Shown here piece by piece: positions 40,737 to 49,038 of a DNA stretch of 64,000 nucleotides. The first letter of the stretch is position 1. Every line of letters starts with the position of its first letter. Location of the stretch: NCBI GenBank assembly GCA_028687335.1, contig JAQUAI010000001.1, positions 239,829-303,828 on the forward strand, in the 5' to 3' direction. The notes beneath the pieces were generated by a model, which was not told the origin of the DNA, searched no databases, and saw only the letters and a program-made list of their open reading frames with translations. The DNA is from Gallionella sp. GTDB taxonomy: Bacteria; Pseudomonadota; Gammaproteobacteria; Burkholderiales; Gallionellaceae. A program made the position numbers and the translations under genes.

Positions 40737-41309
40737 TTACAGCGGGCGTTTGATGCTGACACCGCCGCGCAGTTGGCCAGGCTCATAGCCAGTCGCCTGA
40801 TCGTGCGGGTAGTCCTCAGCAAGGCGCGCTTGAACATTGGCAGGGATATCATCTTTTTTGCCATGACAGGCGACGCAGCCGGGTTGCAATACGATGCCTT
40901 TCATATAGCGGAAGGTTTTTCCGTTCGACTCTTTGACGATTTCTGCCGCTTCCAGAGTCTCAGGTTTTTCACCTTTAGCCAGACGCGCTTCAAACTGTTT
41001 CAAGGTTTTTTGTTCCCATGCATCGGGGGTGCCAAGCAATGGGTTGCGAACTTTCATGCTGACGCGGGTTAGCTTCCAGCCTTGTTGGCGAGAGATGTCG
41101 CCAGCCATCTTGGGAGCGATGTCTTTGCATACTTTAATGGCTGACTCTGGGCCGCCTTCTTGCACGGCCTTTTTGTTTTCGGCGGTCAGTTGCTGTACGA
41201 ACGGACCGACGACAGCACGACTTTCGTCTTTGTACTTATTTAAATCATCAGCCGCCAAAGCGGAAGTAGTGAATGCGGTGACTAGGGTTGCAAATACGAT
41301 TTTTTTCAT
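40737..41309 (-). CDS. DUF3365 (Tll0287-like) c-type cytochrome
   Basis: A 190-residue exported protein with a signal peptide (LAA near residue 20) and one haem c site, CVACH, near residue 150, followed by a C-terminal RGGVSIKRPL. The KVCKDIAPKMA and WKLTRVSMKVRNP segments are typical of DUF3365, found in periplasmic sensor or redox proteins. GGAAGG before ATG 41309 serves as ribosome site. An intrinsic terminator lies only 16 bases before the ATG, so expression may need read-through from the DUF2892 gene upstream. Confidence 0.85.
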   Translation of the reverse strand: MKKIVFATLVTAFTTSALAADDLNKYKDESRAVVGPFVQQLTAENKKAVQEGGPESAIKVCKDIAPKMAGDISRQQGWKLTRVSMKVRNPLLGTPDAWEQKTLKQFEARLAKGEKPETLEAAEIVKESNGKTFRYMKGIVLQPGCVACHGKKDDIPANVQARLAEDYPHDQATGYEPGQLRGGVSIKRPL

Positions 41310-41324
41310 GAGATTACCTTCCAT

Positions 41325-41348
41325 AAAAAAGCCCGAATAAATTCGGGC
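41325..41348 (-). terminator. Intrinsic terminator between the DUF2892 and DUF3365 genes
   Basis: On the minus strand: stem GCCCGAA / TTCGGGC with a four-base loop followed by six T. It lies 18 bp after the DUF2892 stop and about 16 bp before the DUF3365 ATG, leaving no room for a downstream promoter. Confidence 0.85.
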
Positions 41349-41366
41349 AAAGGGGATGAAATTGCT

Positions 41367-41561
41367 TTACTTCTTTTCCATCGGGCAAGTGCTCATGCCC
41401 AGCATTGGATAGAACGGGCAGAATTTGAACAGGCCAGTGACCAGCGGAACAACGCCGATCCAACCCCATGCACCCACGGTGCCAGTTGCGGCCAGCGCAA
41501 TCAGCGCGATACCGACGAGAATGCGCAAGGTGCGATCGATACCACCAACGTTTGCTTTCAT
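41367..41561 (-). CDS. DUF2892 small membrane protein
   Basis: A 64-residue protein, MKANVGGIDRTLRILVG start, two hydrophobic helices (about 11-28 and 32-48) and a C-terminal CPFYPMLGMSTCPMEKK with two cysteines, the standard DUF2892 (YgaP-like C-terminal) form. The family is often near sulfur or redox genes. GGAG upstream gives the start. It is followed by a strong terminator and then the DUF3365 cytochrome gene. Confidence 0.88.
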   Translation of the reverse strand: MKANVGGIDRTLRILVGIALIALAATGTVGAWGWIGVVPLVTGLFKFCPFYPMLGMSTCPMEKK

Positions 41562-41622
41562 AAATTTTCTCCGAGATGAGTGAATGAGGGAGCGCAGAAT
41601 ATGCGCTATACCACCAGTCGTC

Positions 41623-41638
41623 TGTGAGGAAAATCACA
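41623..41638. promoter_or_regulatory. CRP/FNR-family-like operator, TGTGA-N6-TCACA
   Basis: The perfect inverted repeat TGTGA-GGAAAA-TCACA matches the CRP consensus half-sites. It is 62 bp before the DUF2892 start on the minus strand and 77 bp before mtnP on the plus strand, so it could regulate either. The binding protein in this organism is not known. Confidence 0.5.
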
Positions 41639-41714
41639 TAGCGATCTTTTGACCTTGAGCAATGAAGGGTTTCCTGTTTCAATGCGTCCAGTTTTGATTG
41701 ATGGAGCAGGGCGT

Positions 41715-42587
41715 ATGCAAGGAAAAATCGGCATCATCGGTGGTAGCGGGGTTTACGACATTGATGGCTTGGAGAATAAGCGCTGGGAAAAGGTTGGATC
41801 ACCGTTTGGATCACCTTCCGATGCGTTATTGTGTGGCGAGTTGAATGGCATTCAGTTGGTGTTTTTGCCGCGTCATGGGCGCGGGCACAAAATCCCTCCT
41901 TCGGAGATTAACTTTCGCGCCAACATAGATGTGCTCAAGCGTACTGGCGTTACTGATGTTATTTCGGTCAGTGCGGTTGGTTCATTGCGTGAGGATTTGG
42001 CACCGGGAGCATTCGTTATTGTTGACCAGTTTATTGATCGTACTTTTGCGCGTGAAAAATCATTTTTTGGCAGCGGTATGGTGGCACATGTATCGATGGC
42101 TCATCCTGTTTGTCGACGACTCGGCGATCATCTTGAAAATGCGGCTAAAGAGGCAGGTATCAATGCTGTGCGTGGTGGCACCTATCTGGTGATGGAAGGT
42201 CCGCAGTTCTCCAGCCTCGCTGAATCCAAGCTTTACCGCCAATGGGGTTGCGACATCATCGGCATGACCAACATGCCCGAAGCCAAACTCGCCCGCGAAG
42301 CCGAGCTGTGCTACGCCACCGTGGCGATGGTCACCGACTACGATTGCTGGCATCCCGACCACGACCACGTGACCGTGGATCAGATCATCAAAGTGTTGTT
42401 GGAGAATGCGGACAAAGCCAAGACACTGGTGAAACAAGTCGTGCCGCGCGTGGGTGGAGATGCCAAAGCGTGTGATTGCGGTTGCCGTAGCGCATTGCAA
42501 TACGCACTTATCACGGCACCGGAAGCTCGCGATGTTGCGATGAAAGAAAAACTGCAAGCTATCGCTGGGCGCGTACTGAAAGGTTGA
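41715..42587 (+). CDS. mtnP: S-methyl-5'-thioadenosine phosphorylase
   Basis: Splits methylthioadenosine with phosphate to adenine and methylthioribose-1-phosphate. The 290 residues start MQGKIGIIGGSGVYDI. The phosphate-binding RHGRGHKIPPS, EGPQFSSLAES, and GMTNMPEAKLAREAELCYA (catalytic Asn and base-binding region) are in place. GGAGCAGGG precedes ATG 41715. The next two genes, a class II aldolase and apt, could use its sugar and base products. Codon choice switches from T-ending to C-ending near 42230. Confidence 0.95.
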   Translation: MQGKIGIIGGSGVYDIDGLENKRWEKVGSPFGSPSDALLCGELNGIQLVFLPRHGRGHKIPPSEINFRANIDVLKRTGVTDVISVSAVGSLREDLAPGAFVIVDQFIDRTFAREKSFFGSGMVAHVSMAHPVCRRLGDHLENAAKEAGINAVRGGTYLVMEGPQFSSLAESKLYRQWGCDIIGMTNMPEAKLAREAELCYATVAMVTDYDCWHPDHDHVTVDQIIKVLLENADKAKTLVKQVVPRVGGDAKACDCGCRSALQYALITAPEARDVAMKEKLQAIAGRVLKG

Positions 42588-42589
42588 AC

Positions 42590-43228
42590 ATGAGCGAACA
42601 AGAATCCCGCCAACAACTCCTAGTCACTTCGCGCCGCCTAGTCGAACTAGGACTGAATCGCGGCACGGCAGGCAACGCCTCGGTGCGACATGGGGAAGCC
42701 CTGCTCATCACTCCTTCTGCGCTGCCTGTGGCTGAGATGACAGCCGACAGCATGGTGCGTATGGATCTGGAAGGTAAGGTGCTGCAAGGTGGCAAGCCTT
42801 CCAGCGAATGGCGCTTCCACCGCGACATCTTTGTTGCCCGCCCCGAGATCGGCGCGGTGCTACACATGCACTCCACTTTCGCCACCACCATTGCTTGTTT
42901 AGGGCGCGACGTTCCAGCGGTGCATTACCACATCGCTATAGCAGGCGGCGACAGCATCCGTTGCACGCCGTACACCATCTTCGGCGAACAGAACCTTTCT
43001 GACTTGGCACTCGAAGCACTGCATGACCGCAAGGCTTGTCTGCTGGGTAACCACGGCATGATCGCCTTGGGGAAAAACTTGGCTGATGCCTTGTCCGTCG
43101 CGCAAGAAGTCGAATATCTGTGCGAGATCTATTGGCGCACCCTGCAAGCCGGTACACCGCAGATACTCACTGCGCAACAGATGCACGCAGTCAAAGAAAA
43201 ATTCGTCGAATACAAGAAACGTAGTTAG
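42590..43228 (+). CDS. Class II aldolase/adducin-family protein, fuculose-phosphate aldolase-like
   Basis: A 212-residue zinc aldolase. N-terminal [13 protein letters not shown] and ITPSALP are the phosphate-binding parts, E73 (SEWRFH) is the catalytic Glu position of FucA, and HMHS near residue 92-95 and GNHG near 150 give the metal His residues. It follows mtnP by two bases and apt follows seven bases after its stop, so the likely substrate is a 5-methylthioribulose-1-phosphate (Ald2-like, DHAP shunt). FucA or RhaD-type activity is the alternative. Confidence 0.85.
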   Translation: MSEQESRQQLLVTSRRLVELGLNRGTAGNASVRHGEALLITPSALPVAEMTADSMVRMDLEGKVLQGGKPSSEWRFHRDIFVARPEIGAVLHMHSTFATTIACLGRDVPAVHYHIAIAGGDSIRCTPYTIFGEQNLSDLALEALHDRKACLLGNHGMIALGKNLADALSVAQEVEYLCEIYWRTLQAGTPQILTAQQMHAVKEKFVEYKKRS

Positions 43229-43235
43229 GAAAATC

Positions 43236-43763
43236 ATGCCCATCAAATCGAAGATACGCACCGTCCCCCATTACCCCAAACAAGGTATCCAGTTCCGCGA
43301 CATCACCACCTTGCTCAAAGACCCAGAGGGTTTCCGCGCCACAGTGGATGAACTGGTGCTTCGCTACAAAGACATGAAGATAGACAAGATCGCCGGCATC
43401 GAATCGCGCGGCTTCATCCTCGGTGCGCCATTGGCTTATGCACTAGGTAAAGGCTTCGTCCCTATCCGCAAAAAAGGCAAACTGCCCGCCGAGACCATCG
43501 GTCACGACTACGCGCTTGAATACGGCACCGACCGCATCGAGATCCATACCGACGCCATCCAGAAAGGCGAGAAGGTATTGCTGGTGGACGACCTCATCGC
43601 CACCGGCGGCACCGCCGAAGCCGCCTGCATCCTCATCGAAAAGATGGGCGGCAACATCGTTGAATGCTGCTTCATCATCGACCTGCCGGATATCGGTGGG
43701 CGCGCAAGGTTGGAGAAGCTGGGGCAGAAAGTGTTTGCGTTGTGTGAGTTTGAAGGGGATTAA
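43236..43763 (+). CDS. apt: Adenine phosphoribosyltransferase
   Basis: Makes AMP from adenine and PRPP. The 175 residues start [20 protein letters not shown]. The PRPP-binding motif [14 protein letters not shown] and the substrate-binding [12 protein letters not shown] and RKKGKLP are standard. It would recycle the adenine released by MtnP, encoded two genes upstream. The final codons lie in the same C-rich codon style as the aldolase. Confidence 0.95.
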   Translation: MPIKSKIRTVPHYPKQGIQFRDITTLLKDPEGFRATVDELVLRYKDMKIDKIAGIESRGFILGAPLAYALGKGFVPIRKKGKLPAETIGHDYALEYGTDRIEIHTDAIQKGEKVLLVDDLIATGGTAEAACILIEKMGGNIVECCFIIDLPDIGGRARLEKLGQKVFALCEFEGD

Positions 43764-43802
43764 GACCTGTATTTTTTTACGGTTTTTACGCTGGCGGTCA
43801 GC

Positions 43803-43818
43803 GAATGCATATGCATTC
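43803..43818. repeat. 16-bp perfect palindrome upstream of the polysaccharide cluster
   Basis: GAATGCATATGCATTC is a perfect palindrome in the 177-bp gap between apt and the first exopolysaccharide gene. It could be a dimeric-regulator operator; no known box matches. The rest of the gap shows no gene. Confidence 0.5.
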
Positions 43819-43940
43819 TGGTCTATTCATTTCTGGCTGAGAATAAGGTAGATTAGGCTATCGGATGGATTAGCTCCATCAACTTCGTCTGGGCTGTATG
43901 CCTCTGCTTCTGTGTGTTCAAAACTTTTGGGGAATAATCA

Positions 43941-45344
43941 ATGAAATCAGTGCACAGTGGATTGATTAAGCCGCATGGTAGTAAGTTTGCTTTGCTGCAT
44001 CGTTTACACGATGCAATATTGATATTCGTGTTGCTGATTTTTATATCAGTGGTACGCGGTATCGGGTTCGATGAAACATACGCCTTGGCGGGCGCATGGG
44101 CAGTCCTGTTTTATTTGCTATTTGCAGAGGCGAGGGGACTGTTCATATCTTGGCGGGTTGAGAGTTTGTGGCAGGAGGCAAAGAACGTACTGACTGTGTG
44201 GGTGATGGTGTTGTGTGCGCTGATTGTGGTCGCATTTTTCGCCAAAATATCGAGCGACTTTTCCCGCTTGGTTGTCGGGGGGTGGGCAATTGCCACCCCA
44301 ATGTCGATTATCTTGTCACGTGTGGTGACGCGAACTTGGTTGCGGTCTATGCGCGCGCGCGGCATGAATACACGCACACTGGCTTTTGCGGGGGGGGGCA
44401 CTTTAGCAAGCAAGATGCTGACGCATATCAACAATTCTGCATGGATGGGGTTTCGTGTGGTGGGCGTTTACGATGATCGTGCAGCGGGGCGCTTGACGCT
44501 GGGGGATTTACCTTTACAGGGGAAGCTGGAAGATTTGCTGGCTGCAGCGCGTGCGGGGGAGGTTGAGTATGTCTACATCACGCTGCCTATGCACGCAGAA
44601 AAACGCATCATCAAGCTGGTTGATGAGTTAGCTGATACCACGGCATCGGTGTACATCGTGCCGGATTTTTTCGTGTTTGATTTACTGAATGCTCGCTGGT
44701 CGAATGTCGGTGGCGTACCTTTGGTTGGCGTGTTTGAAACTCCCTTTTTTGGTGTGGATGGTTGGTTGAAACGGGCGGAAGATATTGTGCTGGGTACGCT
44801 GATTTTGATGCTTATTTCTCCGATTTTGCTGGCAATCGGCTTAGCGGTGAAGCTGACTTCACCGGGGCCGATAATTTTTTCGCAGCGTCGCTATGGTTTG
44901 AATGGCGAAATTGTTGAGGTGTGGAAGTTCCGCAGCATGAGTGTTTGTGAAGATGGGGATCATGTACCTCAGGCGCAGAAAAACGATAGTCGCATTACCC
45001 CGCTGGGCGCTTTTTTGCGTCGTACTTCTCTGGATGAATTACCTCAATTTATTAATGTGTTACAGGGGAGAATGTCTATTGTGGGGCCTCGCCCACATGC
45101 TGTGTCACATAACGAACAATATCGCCGACTGATTCACGGTTATATGCTTCGCCACAAGGTACGTCCGGGTATCACTGGCTGGGCGCAGATCAACGGTTGG
45201 CGCGGTGAAACGGATACGTTGGAGAAAATGCAGAAGCGCGTGGAATGTGATTTGTACTATGTGCGCAATTGGTCGTTGTGGTGGGACATCAAAATTATCT
45301 ATAAAACCTTGTTCAAAGGTTTTTCAGGAAAGCACGTTTACTAA
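43941..45344 (+). CDS. Undecaprenyl-phosphate glucose phosphotransferase, WcaJ type
   Basis: Starts lipid-linked exopolysaccharide assembly by placing a sugar phosphate on undecaprenyl phosphate in the inner membrane. The 467 residues contain about five N-terminal membrane helices (20-140), a nucleotide-binding fold-like domain (150-250, TLAFAGGGTLASK) and a C-terminal bacterial sugar transferase domain (271-467) with FSQRRYG, WKFRSM, RRTSLDELPQ and the RPGITGWAQINGWRGET tail. An uninterrupted run of nine G (44390-44398) codes for the glycines at residues 150-153. The polymerase gene overlaps the stop by one base. Confidence 0.93.
   Translation: MKSVHSGLIKPHGSKFALLHRLHDAILIFVLLIFISVVRGIGFDETYALAGAWAVLFYLLFAEARGLFISWRVESLWQEAKNVLTVWVMVLCALIVVAFFAKISSDFSRLVVGGWAIATPMSIILSRVVTRTWLRSMRARGMNTRTLAFAGGGTLASKMLTHINNSAWMGFRVVGVYDDRAAGRLTLGDLPLQGKLEDLLAAARAGEVEYVYITLPMHAEKRIIKLVDELADTTASVYIVPDFFVFDLLNARWSNVGGVPLVGVFETPFFGVDGWLKRAEDIVLGTLILMLISPILLAIGLAVKLTSPGPIIFSQRRYGLNGEIVEVWKFRSMSVCEDGDHVPQAQKNDSRITPLGAFLRRTSLDELPQFINVLQGRMSIVGPRPHAVSHNEQYRRLIHGYMLRHKVRPGITGWAQINGWRGETDTLEKMQKRVECDLYYVRNWSLWWDIKIIYKTLFKGFSGKHVY
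44390..44398 (+). repeat. Homopolymer of nine G in the WcaJ-like gene
   Basis: Nine consecutive G in frame, encoding glycines near residue 151. Slippage by one base would frameshift and end the protein before the catalytic domain. One of three G-runs of 9 or more, all in this cluster. Confidence 0.7.
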
Positions 45345-46894
45345 TGGAATTAGCGGGTGATTTCTCAACCAGCTTGCGTTCTCGGGCGGTTGACTCTATG
45401 CAAGCTCCGGGCTTTTGGGGGTTGATGCTGGTGTTTGTACTGATGCCGTTGCCGCTAGCAAGCAATCGTCCTTGGTTGGTGTCCATATGGGGAGTGGTTG
45501 TGGGCGGATTGGTGCTCTGGCATATTTGGCGCAAAAAAAGTGCTCGTGTGTCAGCAGATTCGACTGGGGGAGGGCAGTGGCAGCGTGGTCGTGTTCTGTT
45601 TGTGCTGATGGGGTTATGGTTGCTGCTATTAGCGGTGCAGATTACGCCAATGCCGATAGCGTGGGTGCAAGCTTTAGTGCATGCCGCCCCCAGTCCTTAT
45701 GTGATTGATGGAAGTGCTTTCGCAACGGTAAGTATTGATGTTTTTTCAACGCAGTTATATTTGGTTAAAGGCCTTATTTTTGCCGCTGTTTTGTGGCTTG
45801 TTTTTAGCTTGATCGATACGCCAAAGAGATTGGAGTTGATGGTCAAAGTATTGATTTTCTCTGGATTTTTTCAGGCGTTAATCGCTGTGGTGTTACTGGC
45901 TACAGGAGCAAGTTATGATTTATTTTTTGTGCCAATTGACCACTTGATGCGAGGTAAGGGGACATTCGTTTACCACAATCATTTTGCTGGTTATATGGAG
46001 TTGACTTTGTCGTTAGGGATCGGGTTGATGATCGCTAAGTTGGAGGATAAGCAGGTACGTAACTGGAAGCAGCGGGCGAGCAACTGGTTGTCATTGATTG
46101 TGAGTAAAAAGGCACTCTTGCGCATCGTGCTAATCATTATGGTGGTTGGTTTGATTGCCAGTCGTTCCCGCATGGGAAATTCTGCGTTCTTTATTAGCTT
46201 AATGTTAGTCGGGGTGTTGGCCATTATTTTGTCCAAAAATGCGACCAAATCGACGATAGTCTTCATTGCTAGTCTGATTATTCTGGATGTGGTCATCGTT
46301 GGTGGGGTGGTGGGGATAGAAAAGGTTATTCAGCGGATTGAGGCAACTAATCTTCGTGCCTATTCGACAGATGATCCCGCACCTGCGGTATCCGGTGATG
46401 TCGTAGCAAAGCGCGATAATCAAGGGCGCTTGAGGTATCAGCAGTTGCGCGAAGAGTCAGTTGAGGCGCGTGTCGGGCCGGGATTGCATGCGCTAGAAAT
46501 TAGCCGAGATTTCCCCGTCCTAGGGGTGGGGGGGGGGACGTTTCACTTGGCATTCTTCCCATATCGCCCCATTGAGGTGCAGGGGTTCTACGATCATGCA
46601 CATAATGACTACTTCGAGTTCGCGGTCGAAGTGGGTGCGGTTGGGATGATGCTATTAGCCCTGATGACCATGCACAGCATGGTTTATGCGGTTCGCATTC
46701 TAGTCAATCGCCGCGATCAATTTGCCCGTGGCATGGCGTTTGCTTCGTTGATGGGGGTGGTTGCGCTGTTGATACACAGCACGGTCGACTTTAATTTGCA
46801 AAATACGACGAATGGTTTGTTGTTTATTGTGGTGTTGAGTATTCCGTATCTGGTGGGTGCGCAAGGACGAGGCACCAAAAAATTAACAATTTAG
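45344..46894 (+). CDS. O-antigen ligase/polymerase-like membrane protein
   Basis: A 516-residue integral membrane protein with about 11 hydrophobic segments. The periplasmic loop and closing HNDYFEFAVEVG segment match the Wzy_C/O-antigen ligase family, which polymerises or transfers lipid-linked sugars. GKGTFVYHNHFAGYMEL in the middle is a second family hallmark. Its ATG overlaps the WcaJ stop (TAATG). A ten-G run (46528-46537) codes for GVGGGT near residue 396. It could be the exopolysaccharide polymerase; the sugar specificity is not readable. Confidence 0.82.
   Translation: MELAGDFSTSLRSRAVDSMQAPGFWGLMLVFVLMPLPLASNRPWLVSIWGVVVGGLVLWHIWRKKSARVSADSTGGGQWQRGRVLFVLMGLWLLLLAVQITPMPIAWVQALVHAAPSPYVIDGSAFATVSIDVFSTQLYLVKGLIFAAVLWLVFSLIDTPKRLELMVKVLIFSGFFQALIAVVLLATGASYDLFFVPIDHLMRGKGTFVYHNHFAGYMELTLSLGIGLMIAKLEDKQVRNWKQRASNWLSLIVSKKALLRIVLIIMVVGLIASRSRMGNSAFFISLMLVGVLAIILSKNATKSTIVFIASLIILDVVIVGGVVGIEKVIQRIEATNLRAYSTDDPAPAVSGDVVAKRDNQGRLRYQQLREESVEARVGPGLHALEISRDFPVLGVGGGTFHLAFFPYRPIEVQGFYDHAHNDYFEFAVEVGAVGMMLLALMTMHSMVYAVRILVNRRDQFARGMAFASLMGVVALLIHSTVDFNLQNTTNGLLFIVVLSIPYLVGAQGRGTKKLTI
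46528..46537 (+). repeat. Homopolymer of ten G in the polymerase gene
   Basis: Ten consecutive G in frame near residue 396 of 516. A one-base change would truncate the last hydrophobic segments. Confidence 0.75.
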
Positions 46895-46969
46895 TCTGAA
46901 TTGTCTGCGTATTTCGGGTAAAATCGCGCGCTCAAAAATTGGATTCTGTCTTTAATCAAGGGGATGTAT

Positions 46970-48331
46970 ATGTACGCTAACAAATTTCAATGCAAAAAAG
47001 TAGTTTTGGCTCTGTCAGCATTATTGTGGGTTGGTAATTCAGTTGCGGCTGAAGAGCAGCCTTTGGTGGTTGCGGCCGTAAGTGCGCAGCCCGTTAGTGA
47101 AGCGCCTGTTGCTGATGCGGTAGTGATGGATGCTGCGAATTTCCAAAGTCAAGAGGCCATCGTTTTGGCTGCTGCTGGCGGCGGTGAGGCTGCTGATTAT
47201 GTTGGCGGCGGCAAGTCGAGTAAGCCGATGACTCAGCTTAACCCAGCTAGCATCAAGGCTGAGCCATTTACGATTACTCCTTGGGCGAATCTGATTGCGG
47301 GCTCGGATGACAATGTGTCCTTGGCTTCGGCGGTTAAGACTAAATCTAATTTCTATGTATTTAATCCGAATGTGATGGCGGGGTTGCGTAGTGGTATGCA
47401 TACCTACACAGCAATGTATTCGGGCAATTTTGCGCGCTACACCTCTAGCTCTCAAGACAATTACAACGACAATGCTGTGGGATTCGATGCGAATAATTCT
47501 TGGACTGCTCGCTTTAATACGCTAGTGCATCTGGATTATCTGAAAGGGCATGACGGGCGTAATGCGTTGGGTAATGGACGAAATACGCTTGAGCGTTGGC
47601 ATAACACGGGCTTGCGTGCTAAAGCTCATTACGGCGCGGAAGGTGCGCAGGGGCAATTCGAGGTTGCTGCAGGCTTGAGTAACAAGCGCTACGAGACCAA
47701 TCTTGCTGTAATGAATGTTTATGATGTAGATAAACGTGATTTGTCGGCAGCTTATTTTCATCGTGTGGGGGCAGCTACTCAAGCGATCATTGAGGTGCGT
47801 GATGCGCACTTAACTTATCCAATGTCGGCGAACTCAAGCAGTACTGAGCGTCGTTATTTGGTGGGGGCGCAGTGGGAAGCAACGGCTAAAACGAGTGGCT
47901 CGTTCAAAATTGGTAGAATGAACAAGAGTTTTGATTCTGGCGTGCGTGCCTCTGGTTCTGGTGCGACATGGGAAGGTGGCTTGCGCTGGTCCCCGTTGAC
48001 CTACTCGGTGGTGGATGTGACTGTTGGGAAGGCAATGGGTGAATCTTCTGGCGTGGGTAATTTTATGGATAGTCGTCAAGAGAATTTGGCATGGCATCAC
48101 GATTGGTCATCACGTGTTCGTTCTACGTTAACGCTAGGCGCAACCAAAAATAGTTACCAAGGTGTAGCTCGTGAAGACTCGCTGAGCAACTATGGTGTTA
48201 AGGTGTCTTATGGCATCCAGCGCTGGCTACGTGCCGGGGCTGAGATTCAACAGCAGAAGCGTAGTTCGACTGCTGCTGGTTTTGATTACACCCGTAATTT
48301 GGTGATGTTTTCGCTTGAAGGTTCGCTGTAA
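46970..48331 (+). CDS. Exopolysaccharide-associated outer-membrane beta-barrel protein, EpsL-like
   Basis: A 453-residue exported protein. The signal peptide ends near SVAA-E25. Residues 30-100 are Ala/Gly/Val-rich. From about residue 105 onward alternating strands form a barrel (ITPWANLIAGSDDNVSL opening, and repeated aromatic strands to LVMFSLEGSL at the end). Such barrels often sit in EPS clusters of betaproteobacteria. The start at 46970 is favoured because AAGGGG lies six bases upstream; the ATG at 46964 is directly against that site. A terminator follows. Confidence 0.78.
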   Translation: MYANKFQCKKVVLALSALLWVGNSVAAEEQPLVVAAVSAQPVSEAPVADAVVMDAANFQSQEAIVLAAAGGGEAADYVGGGKSSKPMTQLNPASIKAEPFTITPWANLIAGSDDNVSLASAVKTKSNFYVFNPNVMAGLRSGMHTYTAMYSGNFARYTSSSQDNYNDNAVGFDANNSWTARFNTLVHLDYLKGHDGRNALGNGRNTLERWHNTGLRAKAHYGAEGAQGQFEVAAGLSNKRYETNLAVMNVYDVDKRDLSAAYFHRVGAATQAIIEVRDAHLTYPMSANSSSTERRYLVGAQWEATAKTSGSFKIGRMNKSFDSGVRASGSGATWEGGLRWSPLTYSVVDVTVGKAMGESSGVGNFMDSRQENLAWHHDWSSRVRSTLTLGATKNSYQGVAREDSLSNYGVKVSYGIQRWLRAGAEIQQQKRSSTAAGFDYTRNLVMFSLEGSL

Positions 48332-48347
48332 TTTATTGGTAGTTTGA

Positions 48348-48381
48348 ACGGAGCGTGGCCGCAAGGTTGCGCTCTGTTTGT
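48348..48381 (+). terminator. Probable terminator after the barrel gene
   Basis: ACGGAGCG pairs with CGCTCTGT (one G-U), closing on a GGCC-GCAA-GGTT inner hairpin, followed by TTTGTT. It separates the barrel gene from the Wza-like gene. Confidence 0.5.
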
Positions 48382-48426
48382 TGGTGGGTATGATTGAGGT
48401 GGTTTGCTGTCCAAGGTGGAGGTTGC

Positions 48427-49038
48427 ATGAGGTTCGTTTCTATTTCTAACATTAGCTCATGGCTGCTTGCCAGTTTTTTGGCAATGGTGTGTTTTTCGAT
48501 GTCCGTCTCCGCAGGAGAAGAGCAGGTTGCGTCACCGGTGATCGAAACACAAGTGGGTTTAGATGGTGGATTTCGTCCTAGCGGATATCGCTTGGGTGCG
48601 GGCGATGTGCTGACTATTCGCGTTTACGGCGAAGATGATTTAACGCGAGAAAAACTGCGTCTACCCGACTCTGGCGTGGTGTCATTTCCGTTTGGTGATC
48701 TGATGGCCTTGGGAATGACGGTTAGCAATTTTGAGGCAAAGATTGCAGACGGCTTGCGTGGTCGTTTTTTGGTTAACCCTCGTGTATCGATCAGTATCGA
48801 AGAATACCGTCCATTTTTTATCTATGGGCAAGTTGAGAAGCCGGGTGGTTATCCATTTCAGCCTGGTTTGAATGTTCGCAAGGCGGTTTCATTAGCTGGT
48901 GGCTTTAAAGAGCGAGCATCATTGAGCAAGATTTTTGTTGTGCGAGAAGGTGGTATGGGAAATCGTGCAGAAAAAATTGATTTGAATACCTCGGTTTGGC
49001 CGGGGGATACCGTAACAGTTGAAGAAAGCTTCTTTTAA
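48427..49038 (+). CDS. Polysaccharide export protein, Wza/GumB-like without lipobox
   Basis: A 203-residue exported protein. Signal peptide to about SVSA-G30, with no Cys at the cleavage site, so it is not a classical Wza lipoprotein. The Poly_export domain (YRLGAGDVLTIRVYGEDDL, about 50-125) and one SLBB domain (about 132-195, FFIYGQVEKPGGYP) are present. The shorter length matches periplasmic export proteins of minimal EPS systems. GGAGG upstream fixes the start at 48427. The Wzc-like gene starts at the base after the stop. Confidence 0.88.
   Translation: MRFVSISNISSWLLASFLAMVCFSMSVSAGEEQVASPVIETQVGLDGGFRPSGYRLGAGDVLTIRVYGEDDLTREKLRLPDSGVVSFPFGDLMALGMTVSNFEAKIADGLRGRFLVNPRVSISIEEYRPFFIYGQVEKPGGYPFQPGLNVRKAVSLAGGFKERASLSKIFVVREGGMGNRAEKIDLNTSVWPGDTVTVEESFF

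Noticed and set aside
46901..46924. Promoter TTGTCT ... TAAAAT before the EpsL-like gene
   Set aside because: The spacer is only 12 bp, too short for a sigma-70 promoter.
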